A stretch of 64,000 nt of DNA, taken from the NCBI GenBank assembly GCA_013433145.1, contig CM024168.1, forward strand, positions 16,563,868 to 16,627,867, in the 5' to 3' direction. The position numbers and the translations under genes are program-made. Shown here piece by piece: positions 46,815-59,600 of the stretch (positions within the stretch are counted from its first letter, which is position 1; each line of letters starts with the position of its first letter). Below the pieces are notes generated by a model. The model searched no databases, was not told where the DNA came from, and saw nothing but the letters and a program-made list of their open reading frames with translations. The DNA comes from Ascaris suum. Lineage: Eukaryota > Nematoda > Chromadorea > Rhabditida > Ascarididae.

Positions 46815-49800
46815 CTGAATATAGGAGCATTACAACTAACCGTTCATTATCTCGAACATCAACGTCACACATAAGAGGGTATCCGAGGCTTAAACTGAAG
46901 ATTTATTTTGGAAGTCATAGATCAATAATGGCAATTTTTTGATAACTTTTTTTCTGTTTTTATGTTTTCGAATTAAGAATCCCACTTTACTTTGAAGTGA
47001 GATGGAAATTTCTAGGTCGATTTCGAGGGAAAAGGAGTATTCAGCTATCTAGGATCCCCTCTCAGAATGCAGTCACAATTCAAAATGGTGCAAAGGGAGA
47101 CTTTTCAGTGCTTTCATCACTTCATTGAAATTTGAACAAGCCAATCAATCAATGGCTATTCGCCCATGTTGCAAATAGTCATCTCTATGTATTCGCCTTC
47201 ATCATGCATGGTGCAACTTCTTTAATAACAAGGATACGAGGGTGAACATTATGTTCCACATTTCATTTCGTATCGCATTTTACTAGCTGTAAGACAGGAT
47301 CCTTATTCACCATCAAGAAGAGGGTCCGAGAGAAGGATCGCACACAAACTTCTTTCCGTAAACACCTCAAAATGCTGCGAAGGGATTCCGAGAAGCTCAA
47401 TCCTACATCCTGTTCTAGACAACAATGAATTATTGATGCACAACTGAATAAAGGCATATGTATGATCATGGCTAAAATTCTACAAGCTGGAGTCCCATTC
47501 TTTAGAGCTCTGCGACTTCATAATTTGCTACAGCCAATAAAACATGCACAATGAATCATAACTCCGACGGATGTTTAGAAGTCGGTGGAACTAACCTGAA
47601 CATTCGTGAAAAGGATCATACTGCGACGTGAGTTAATTATTCTACGGGCCTGGATTCAGTGATTCTTGGGCTAAAGCAACTGCATGAATACAAATAATCC
47701 TTCAATTATCATTTCAATTTACAATTGAAAGAATGGAAAAAAAGCCACCAAGGAATCATCCACCTTATTTCCTTTGCCTTTGCAATAGGTATCAAGTTGT
47801 AGTAAGGTGATGTTGGTCGCTCGAAGGTCGACAGATATGATCTCATCACAACATTGCAGCATCCAACCGAATAGTGGTTCAGCATCACCGCATAACTCAC
47901 ATAACGATAAATTCACTTCGCAAAGTTTGCTCACAATATTTAACTGCAAAATCCTTATACATTTAATGTAAGCAAGCAATCAAAGAAAGATACTTGCGCA
48001 ATGTAGCCGACTGACTCGTGCAATATGCTAAGCTGGCTACACGAGTGGGGAATGCGCGTCGCAATTAAGAAGCGCGAGGATTCTACTTGGATTGGCTTGC
48101 CGAGCTTATCTTATCTGTACTTTTCAACGATATCATCTATATGCTCAAAAAGCTTGAAGATTGTCGGCAATTTCCACAAAATGATCTATACGTTATTGAA
48201 GAACGTTAAGTTGCATCTATTTTACAGCAACCGTTATAGGAAAAGCTTGTTTGGTCGCTCGAATGCGGTAGTCGCCCTCTCTCACAATGTTATCACTCGG
48301 ATGTGGTAGAAAATCGAGCGACATAACCTTGGGAGAATTAGAAAATGTTGAATGTTTCAGTCCATTATGAGGTGGAAGTTTCTCATTTTAGTTCTCAAAG
48401 CATTTTTTTTCTTGGATTTCAAATTGCCTTTTTGGATAGATCTTTTTCAATCTCATACTTACTATGCATCTACTTAATATTGTTTGCAGTGCTTTAATAG
48501 GAATCTACAACTACTCCTTGAGATGATGTCTTAATTTGCCGATCTCTCGTCGATTTCTGAGTCTACTTTGGGTTCGGTTCGTTTGACGGAATAACCTAAG
48601 CAGCAATTTTTCAACGAGGCGAATTACTAAATTAGATCACCGATAGCTTCCTCATTCGGACATTTCTTTCTGGCTTCGGTTTATAACGCTTCCATGCTAG
48701 TTCGCATTTTCAAGGAAAGCCTCCTATGTTTCATTTGGATGCAGGTCTGCCAATAGCCCACTCTCCGACGGCAGCGGTATCATTGTTTATTTTTATGTGG
48801 CCGCATTAAAGAAAACTATTTGAATCGTTAAAAAATTCATTGCTGCTTTTGGAAAAAAAAAATTAAATGGGATACGATTGCACTAATCAAGCAAGTTTCC
48901 ACGTTGAAAAATATCTTTTCATGCATTTTCCGTTGGCAAGCTAAACTCAGCCGGCTTCTTCGGCTCCATTCTATCGAATCCCTTTTGTCGACAATACTTC
49001 TGAAACGCGTACGGTTTCAAACGAACTTAGGTTTTGAGCCAGCGTCCTTAGTCGATTACCGAGGGGAGTTTCGATGGATTACCTTCATTGCTCCTTGGTG
49101 CGAAGGAGAAACATTCACAGCAAAGTTAACAGTTCCGTGTTGCACTCAGCAGCTGACAAATCAGGTGAATGAAATCGAAAGGTGGTTTTAATAAAAAAAT
49201 ACATGGATGTGTGCGTAGGAAATGGATAAACAGAGGCTACCCTGGGGTGAATTATAACTCAGTTTATGCCATTCATAAGAAATTTCGCGACAGCACAGAA
49301 CATTTACTCTCAGCTGCAAAACGCGATAGCTGTTAAATATGCAACGGTACACCTGATGACATCTCTTATAAAGGTCTCCATGAAAGTGACAAATATTCAA
49401 AAAAAGAAAGTTTTTTTTTTTACCTGAAAGCAAGCAAAATGGTTCAATTACCTTTGCACTTATTTCTGTAACTGCCGTAGCTGCAACGTTGAGTCGACTA
49501 AGTTGAGAACATGAATTCAATATGTGTGCAATATGTGCCGAGTTAACCGATATATTCTGACTCAAATCCAGATCTTCTAGATGATGCAATTCTAAAAGAG
49601 ATACGCTCTCAGAGATGATTAGCGAAGAAAACGAAATGATTCAAAACTAAAGTAATCCAACGCATAAATTAAGCTCTTGAAAGTCTACCTTAAAAGAATT
49701 TCCAAAAAGTTTAGATATTTTATGAGAACTATTCAAAAAGCTATTTACTCATCAACGCCGAATAACAACGTTAATTTTCGACCGTCGCAATATTATAAAA

Positions 49801-50544
49801 AAGCCAAAATTCATTTACTAATGACAGCCTCAGCATGGTGAATACTTCTTTTCGCAATCGTTTTCGTTTTATTTATCGCAAGCAAAACGATTTCATAGCA
49901 TGCAAAATGTTCAGTCATATAGGCATCATTTGGAAAAAACAACCGATAAAATTATGTTTGTTAATCGAGCAAAAACAGGATAACACCAAAGTCACTTCCG
50001 TTAATCAAGCAGATCTCAACATCGCCTCACTACGATGTTCCATGTGTTGGACGTGAGCAAGTCTCGTACGTCACTTCTAGCTGGGGACAGGTTCAATAGC
50101 CGTTCCCTATGAACAAGGAGCGGAGATTCGTGGCGCAAACCCGAAATGCAAGAAGAACACATCTACCTCAACATATTTCTTCTATATTAAGCTCGGTTTT
50201 TCCAAAATTCTTCTGATTACTCCAATCGACAAAAATAGCTTAAAAGTTGCTAAATACATGTTCGATAGCCTTGCAAGTGCATAACATTTTTTTAAGGAGA
50301 AATAAAACGTACCCGCGATAGCGTGAACAAGTAGGGACATAGCTGAAGGTCCAAGATTGCAAGACGCAAGATGAAGAGATGTAAGAATGGGACAAGCATG
50401 AACAAGAGAAGCGATATTGTCAGGAATAGCCGCAGAGCTAAGATCGTTAAAACTCATGCTCAGATCTGTGAGCTGAGGGTAATTGCGTCCAATTTCCAAT
50501 AAAAGGCGTACACTTTTGCTGAAAATAGGAAATAAAAACAACTT

Positions 50545-50611
<67 letters not shown>

Positions 50612-53600
50612 ATTTCACTGGAACAGATGGGGAAAGAATTCGAATCGGAAACATCTTGTAAACAGTTAATTACTAGAATAATAAATATGCTATGGTCAAC
50701 AAAATTAAATAAACCCATTCCCGTGCAAAATTCAGGAGTTCTTCCCTAAATGCATCGAGAGTAAATATCTAATGGTCAGGATAAGCAATCGGATGACCGA
50801 AAAGTTGAAGCAATCAAACCTCATATGTGCAATCCATCTACAACTCCGCTTTTTGCAGCTTTTTATCAACGATAAAAATTTCATCGATTGAATATCGCAA
50901 CGAATTTCACATTGTAAAATTATTCACCGGGTAGAAAATCAAATATTATCACGATGCCCAATGCAACTAACATCGATGAATGCAATAGTCAGTATACTCA
51001 AATCCAAGTTGTTCCAATTGTAAGTACACTTAGATATTCTAATTTGTGCTTTGATATATCAGTAGTATTTCCTATTCTGATAATATTATTTTCTACTCCA
51101 AGTCCCCTTATTGCTTTTTTGGATAGAGCCATTTATTAAATAAAAGTGATAACTTCTAACCTTTTTTCTCCCACATTAACTTGCTTGTTCAAAAAAGAAT
51201 AGTACTACAAACCTACTACAGAAATACTTATACAAGAAATCCATACTATCACTACAAAAAAAAGAATCATTTTGATATGTTTATCATCATACAGCTGATT
51301 CCGTATATCTTTACGCTAAATTTCAAAGCTTATTTAAATTTTCAGCGCTATCATTTCCAGTGGCCAAATCTCTGACTGATACCTCAATATAAACAATATG
51401 CAAGAAAGTCAAACCACAATCAAATGTGACAATAATTTAATCAAAAAAAGGCCAAATATAGCCGAAGAAATGTTCCCTTTTTAAACGTTAAAAAAAGATG
51501 ACAGCACCCGATTACCAATTCTTTGATGTATCCTCAGAATAGAAATACTGCAGGAGCTCGTTTCATAAGGAGATCACTATTATTTTTATACTGCAGGAGC
51601 TCGTTTCATAAGGAGATCACTATTACTTTTATACACAGCCTACCTATCTAACTGACAACAATTCATCGACAGCTGGTTGATATCTGCAGCCATTTTTGCG
51701 ATAGCTTCAATAAATTCGGCAGATAGAGCATTGCCATCGACTTGTACAGCCGATAACGAATGTGGAGCAAATGCATGCATGGCTGTTATTAGAGCCGTAT
51801 TTTCTCCGATATTCATTTCCGACAGCCGCAGACAGCCGTCAAAAATGTCGCTTAATGCTCTCAATATGTTGTACATCACACCTGCAATGCACCTATTGCA
51901 GTACACCAGTACACTAGAGAACGAAAGAATAGAGGGATTAAAGAAAACATATGTAATTAAGAAGGAGAAATGGCCGGAACAAATTCATTTACAATTTGTT
52001 TTATTAATCACCTCAACAGGCTTAAGCGGAAAGATGAAAAAGATTATGCACGAAGGTGGAGATTCCCTCTTTTAATGGCAAATTCTGAATTCACATGTTC
52101 CCCCCTCAGTCAGCAACGCCACCATAGTACGATTATCTCTTCTGCCCTTTCCTTTCCCCCTCAGAGCATCTAACTTAAAATGTTCAATGAGAAAAACAGA
52201 TGGGGAGGTGGAAGATTGAATGTAGTTTCGTCTCGACCTCATCACTTCAGTTATAATGCATCAGTCGCATTCAGCTTGTAGCATTAATATAAGTGAAGAC
52301 ATTCGATGACAAAAACTTAACCATGGAACAAAACATTTTCGCTGCTCCCATTTCATTTTCACCCACCGATTTGGAAGAAAATTTTCATACGTTACACAAA
52401 CCTAATGAGCAATTTTTTTTCCAGAGCAAAAATAGGCATCTTCTCGTCCTTAAATAAAATTTCCTATTGAATAACCTCAAAATCCTTAGAGAATCTCAGC
52501 TTCATGTCTGCTGAAAATTTTAAAATTGATGTTCAAATCTTTAGCCGATGAGCTAGAACCACTTTCAAGACAAAAACCCTCTTCTAATCGAACGGAAGAG
52601 TAGCCCAGAGAGTGGTTTTAGGTCGCAGGCTCTCATATTCGGTGCTCCGAGATCGAAAATGATAAAACGACATTCAAATATCCCTTGCATTAATGTCTAC
52701 CTCGGAGCGATAATGAGACCCACAGCATTAAAATTCATCGCCCAAATTCTTAGAACTAGAAAGGCTAACAGCAACTTCCCTCTGTACCTCTTCCTCGCTG
52801 TCTCTTAATTTCTCTAAGACTTACGTGTTGATTTGGTGCTATAAATATGCGCTGCAGAAGGTGGCATCCAGCCACATACTCTGCACACAATTTGCTCACT
52901 GGAATCGGTGATCAACTCCAGCGGTGTTTCATCATCCAACTCACATTCTCCATCGAATAAGGATAACGACTGGAATTCACCATCCGCCCGCATTTCCGAT
53001 ATACACCTCTCTCTCACATCACCCACTCGACTGCTGCTGAACAACATCTAGTAAGCGGATGTTTAAACGAACAACCATATAAATGTCTTAAGTAAATACA
53101 TACAAAGAGATGCTGGGAACCAGTTGAAATATGATCGGAAATGTCGAAAATTGAAAATAAATGCGATCTAAATGGATAATTAAAAGTTGTAAGACCCCTT
53201 CGGCGAAGTGATTTTTTATCCGATTTTGCAAGTTTAGTACTTGCGAGCTCACGCCTATGCGTATTTGTGCGTCTACCTGTTCTTCGTAATTTCAAGTGAG
53301 AAATCATAGATACTATAGTCATCGAATTGGATGGGTGTAATGACACCAATAGATAATTTCTGATTTCTCATTTCATGTTGGATAGCAGCTACATTCACTG
53401 AATATATCAACATGGCAACAAGTTCCCTCACATCATGCCAATCTTTCGTCATTTGCTTATCTGCCTCAGTCTAGAAGTATCTAAAGCTTAAAATTATCAG
53501 AGATGGAGCGCTTTCGAGCTTGTCCACCCCAACTATCCAATCGTCAATGGCGAAGGATGCCTGACAATCTTCAGTGATCTCCGAAAAAAAAAGCACTTGA

Positions 53601-56600
53601 CGGTTCCAAAGCTTTGCGGATCTCCTTTGAACCTTTCGTTCTCAAATGAATTGGTCTTTTAACTTCGCTAATGCTAATATAAAGACAACAATAAATGCAA
53701 TGAACTTAAAACTAAAATATGAACGAAGACAACGAGCGAGGCAAACCTTGGAAAAGGTATTCCCTTCGTCTTCAACCGGGTGCCTGTATCTGTCATGAAT
53801 GCAACCCGAACAAGAAGAAGGCGACTTGAAGTGGATGGTTGCTGTGTCATAGAAGTGTTGGAAGTTGCGCAACTCGAGTGTATTGAAGTTTGCAGAGGAC
53901 GAACATGGCTGCTCGATGCGGGTATCATCAGCGAGGATGCACTTGATTTTTCAACACCACTCCTTAATTTTTCAGTGCTTTCATCCACAGCCGTTGATGC
54001 TAGCATATCTTCCTCATTTCTTGAACGACCCGCATTGTCCGCTGGCCTACTCGACCCAACAAGGGGCTCCTCATCGGAACCGCTGTCCGGTAACCTAAAA
54101 TAGCAATAGGAAATAAAACACTACTTAATGAAATCAACTTGAACATCCAAATGAAATCTCATGAACAGCTTAACACATACTAACCAACGCTGATGCACTG
54201 CTAGCAAGACGATAGTGACACCGATAAGGCAATAATAATATTGACGAGATGAAAGTACTATTGTTAGCAACGCAACGATAACACTGATAAGATAACAAAG
54301 CATTGGTAAGGAAATAAGAATACTGATAAGTGAACAGCGATATGATTAACAACAATGAGCTCGATATAACGGAGTGCTAGTGAGTCAAAAATAGCAAAAT
54401 ACTACAAAAATAGAATATCGATAGTGTTGATAATTTACCAGTAAGGCAATAGTAGTACCAAAGAGGCAAAGAGGTTTTTAATAACGTAATTGGTGAGACT
54501 ATGACAGTATCAATAAGGTAAGGTTATCGACAAACAGCTGCAGTGTTGATAAAGCAGCGGAAGTGCATGATGAGAGAGCAACAGTGCTGATAAGATAGGG
54601 ACAGTGATGACAAGACAACAAGTGTTTCCAAAGCAACTTTAGTAGTGAAATTCAAAACAACCAGAACAAAATTCGGCAACAAACGAGGCAATAAGGTAAC
54701 AAAAGTAAAGGGTAATGCAATGATAATAATAACTGCCCACATCAGATGAGCGTTTTTTCTCTGTTGGCGAAATGGAAGAGGATTTATCAACCCAGCAGAC
54801 CGCTAAAGACTTCAATCTTATAACTTCATTTTAATAATGACCTGCGAAAAATTACTAGCAATTACGATAACACAAAACTTACTGATGATAGTTTTACCAA
54901 TAATGCCAAAAAAACTAGGAGACAGCTTGAAAACTTATCGCCACCAACACCACGAGCAATTTGCCTCTTTCACGAATACAAAGACTAGCACCTACAAACC
55001 TGAAAAAACTTAACAAATGCCTGCCAACAAAGAAATGAATCATCAAGGAAAGGGACTTGTGAGGAAGATTGGAGAAAACCACAGAACGTACATCATCTAA
55101 ACGTGTATTTCAAAGAAGTTATATCGTTTACAGATGACATTCGTTAAGCTAAGTCTGGTAAAGAGAAGCGTCCAAGTTAAGAGACGTACTCAATCACTCG
55201 CTGACGAGCCATTTTCGATGCAGATGAGCGTATAACGGTCGGTGACGAATTTCTTTTGCGAGTACGCGATGATATCTGACGCCGAGTTAACAAAATATCC
55301 TCTTCAATAAAATTGTCCCTTTCACGGTTGACGTTCTGATGCCTAGATTCATCTAAAATTATAATCTCCTTGAAATCCACTGAATAAAAGTGCAGAACTC
55401 TATGGCAGCAAAGAGGTCTCTCCGATTCTATAAAAAACCTCTTGGATATCCTCCCGGAGAATTAGAAATCTTGGCCATCGCTCTCGTTCCCTCTCCCCCT
55501 CTCATGTTTTCGGCTTACTCAGGAATTATCATAGTATTAACGTCAATAACTATGAATCAGCATAGTTTTCTCATAATTAGCAACCTTTTTATTTCCGCTT
55601 TTGCCAAACTCTCCATCCGAAATTTTCAGCTTTATCTATCTGCGCACAAAAGCTAAAATAAGGGCAAACCAAATGAATCACGTTGCTTTGTGGGCGCATA
55701 ATCTATGCAATCGCTTCGAGATGGATGCGCTATGACCGTTCTCTTCAAGGAATTCTCTCCATCCTCTCCACCGTATAACAGCGTATCCAATCCTTCATCG
55801 ACGTCTAATATCTCATCAACAGCTTTTTCCGCATGCTGCAATACGATCTTTCAGAACTTCTAAAGAATAATTGTCCCACAGAACTAGCAACATGACTTAC
55901 AACATCTGCCTACCGCTTCGATATTTCTACGGGCAAAATTCCACCTCAATCAAACATTTCAACAAATTTAGTCGAATATTATTCCACTTCACTTATGCTC
56001 CGTGCATTACTAATTTTTGACTAGTCACAGCGTCTTTTCTAAGAAAAAAGAACCATGTGATAAAATATGCATACACTTTCAGCATTGCATATTTAGGATT
56101 TTCACTGCAACTCATAAACATCGAAAAAAAAATGCACATGATTTACGCAGAGAAAACAATGCATCTAATTTATCCACTTCGAAGGTCTTACCGAACATTT
56201 GTGGAAACAACATGATCCAAAGACTTTATCGAGTTGCCGTTATCATCTCCTTTAAAAATCCCCTCGGTTCTTTTGAGGCAACAAATCGTCATCTTTCCCG
56301 TCAAGATTGCATGAACCTAGTGCCGATAACTTGTTTCTCTACGAAGCAAATCTTTTTTTGTTCCTCATAAAAACTGCCCAGCCTTTTGAACAAGCTGCAC
56401 ATTAAACGACGATACCTGGAAATCACCGTATCACCACTTAAATAAACACTTGGCAAGTTAAACACCTGATGCAGCGCCCGAGTCCTACGACGTATCCCAA
56501 TTTCAGCGGGCACCTAAGTCTACGCGAGCGATTTTTAAGCGCCAGCTATCGTTCGAGTGAGCACCTAAACGCATTGTAACTGCTGCAACACTACACAATA

Positions 56601-59600
56601 TTAGCCTTAAAAAGCGCGTTAAGACTTACTATGGGTTGATCAATTGCAGAAGGTATAGCATCGTTTAGAGTAGTGTGTTGATGCGAACTGCCTCTCCCCA
56701 AAACGCACATCATTCGACGATATTCACGCAGATTACGCTCATCTGGGGAGAGTTGTTCCAAAGTTGATCGTTGCCGCATCCCTGTCAATGATTTCGCCGC
56801 TTTTTCTCCCTTCATTTCTAGTTTTTTTGGAGGTGGCGTATTGCTGACCGGAATATTCGCTGCAAAACATAACAGAACTCGCTATGACAATCGTGCTTCT
56901 CTATGGCCGAGCTATTAGCAACAAGTTCAGTTTCACGATCCCTTTACGACTAAAATAATAGTGATTTGTATTGAACTAAATACGCTTAGCGACGAAGCAA
57001 GCGATAAATTCGACGATCGCTAGATGAAGTTTCAGTGAATCCATCGAAATTAGAAAGCGAGGCAATTAAGAACAATCCGATGGATTGTTGGCTTGTGTTC
57101 ATACAAACAAACAGAAGGAAATAGTATGTAATTATTTATACAACAACGAGCGAACTCGAAGAATATAAAACACAAAGCATATCTACTTTCGAAACAATTT
57201 CTATTCCTAGAAAACCTCGCATAAGCAAACCTTTCTTCATGATTTTTTTTTACTCAAAAGATGCTTAGTTAATATCTGCAGCCAAATTTATTATATAAGT
57301 GACTATTTATTTGACAGATGCTTTGTTATCGCCATCGACCTCATCGATTTATTTAAGAAGTAGCCAATTTTCGTAAAATTTCGAGTTCAATTTCTGAGGT
57401 TATTGCAATTAAATTTTGAGGAGAGGGAGGGATTAAACTTCAGATAAATTGGATTCCAGAATGACAAAGGGGAATGGGGAGGCAGGGTTAGGAAACGAGC
57501 TCATGTTGCAAGATACGGTATTCTAGTATTCCACCTCCATCAACCAGCACTAATTCTTAACGTTTTCCTCACCGTTTCTGCAAATATGCTGTCTCAAGAA
57601 GCTGAACAAGCATTGTACCTAGTGAGAAAAGTAAAATGCGTAAACAATCATTAAAAGTGACCATCTCAGCGATCAGAAATATTTTTTCGCAGCGATACAC
57701 CTTGATCAAAAAAGTTCACCATTTTCAAATCAACCGCAATCACACCTCATCAAATTTTAGCTCAGATAATGAGAACGGCGAATGGGTCAACTAGCGATGA
57801 TCTCAATTACGGCGTAAGCCATGAACAATGAAATAAATTAAAACTACAAAAAGGAGTTATGTACATGGAAATATCGAAATTAAATGACGTTGAAATATGT
57901 TATGAAAACGTCCATAGAGTGCAAACTATTTAAGTCATTAGCCCAACTATAAAACGGGAGTTATCGACGGAAAGAAGGAAACTTACGGCTGGCCCAGTCG
58001 AAAAAAAAAGGAATTTCTAGCCGTCAATGCATCTCTCCCGAGATTTTTCAGCGGAGTGAGAGAGGTGAGCAAGAAAACAGAAGGCGCAAAGCGACCTTAA
58101 TGAATACTAATAAATCAGTATAACAAATCACCCTCTCTCAGCTTATCTTCCATAACTCGTATTAATCTCTCGGCTTCGGATATGTCCTCCTCATCGACCA
58201 TGCCCACAGAGATCGCATTACGCAAAAAGTCGACCGCAGTCCAGTCGTCTGTATTTTTTAGCGCAACGTTTGCACCGAATTGCAACAGGACGTCAGATAT
58301 TGCCGTCGAACCGCGATCGCAAGCTTCCATTAGCGGTGTCAATCCTCCGCTATCCTTTAATGAAGCCATTCAGCCAAAAAAGCACACCTATACTAAATAC
58401 CATATTTAAATTTGTACATTCCTACTCGGCTGCGCCGATGTTGCCTTGTCCACGTGCAAAAAAATTTTCCCTCGCAAGATCTCCCATCGTTTTCCTCCGG
58501 GTTCATCCCGCTACAAGACGATACCAGTTAGGACAATAATTTAGCCTTTAAATTATTCAAGGAGGTCAGTCAGTCAAAAAGGATGGGGAATATGTAAATC
58601 CGGTTGGCAAATGAGTCAACGACCAATGAGATGAGGAAGACGAGGGCAATCGTATTTCAACAAATTCCTATAAATCAACCAATAAAAAACTACAAAATGA
58701 TGCACGCTTGCTGTCGAGATTCATCTATCAGCGTGCATATTTCTTCAGTGTTTTGCAGTATTTCTATTAAAATCACCTCGAGCTATAACAACCGCAAAGA
58801 AAACGTGGGATAGCTTACTGTGGGTTGGCCTTCAGCGGAAAGAGTTCCTTCACGTGATCGGAGATTAGCGTTTGCTCCAGCTTTTAGCAGTAATCGCACA
58901 TTTTCCAGCTTTAAAGCTCCAATCGCTTCATGTAAAGGGGTCCATCCGCCTTCGTCACGTGCATTCACATTGTAGCCCTATATTTATTGAACATAAACAC
59001 CTCGCTTTCTTCGTTCACAAAAAGGTTTGTGCCATTCATAACTTTTCAAAACCAAAGCAAACAACTATAGGAGTTGATAGAGAAACAGGATGGGAGACCT
59101 TATCCGTTCAAGAATTCCAGAACGGTATTGAATCCGGAAGGAGAGTAGCAAGCGAACTCATCAGGCTCAAGGTGGAGAAGCTCACGTTTGGGATACGGGT
59201 TTAGATCCAAAAGTGGGCGGGGATGGATAAACATTAGACGAGGAGAGAGGTAAAGAGAGAAAGGAGAGAGCCTACGCAGCCTGCACTTCAAGGCAAACTG
59301 GATATACCCGAGGAAGCGAGCATTGACAGACTATTCAACTAATACGAAATACGATAGTTCAAATGTAAAACTGCTGGCGATAAGCAAGAATTTTCGGTGA
59401 TCAGACGGAAAATCGCTATAAAAATTACACACCTCTCTATTTTTCTCTTCCCCTCGTTGTCGCTCTCACTCGGAAAACGCTTTCCTCTTTAAAAAAATTT
59501 TAACGAACAAATAAGACGAAAATCTGGAAGCAAACCGCTGCAATAAGAGCTTTCAGATATTGTTGGTCATCGCTTCGAGCTGCTTCATGCAATCGAGTTT

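Noticed and set aside
46423..46818. Plus-strand 131-codon frame
   Set aside because: It is antisense to the last TONSL exon on the minus strand, which has a good acceptor and fits the final LRR.
48904..49191. Plus-strand 95-codon frame in a TONSL intron
   Set aside because: No recognisable domain, no start context or partner exon, and length within chance expectation.
50924..50932. TCACCGGGT, identical to the 5' end of the nematode miR-35 family
   Set aside because: No complementary arm lies within 60 nt on either side, so no precursor hairpin forms. A 9-base match is not far from chance.
51677..52075. Plus-strand 132-codon frame
   Set aside because: Largely antisense to a well-supported TONSL LRR exon; a shadow frame.
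53014..53349. Minus-strand 111-codon frame with a basic, NLS-like stretch in a TONSL intron
   Set aside because: Including it breaks the phase between the two ubiquitin-like domain exons, which fit together without it.
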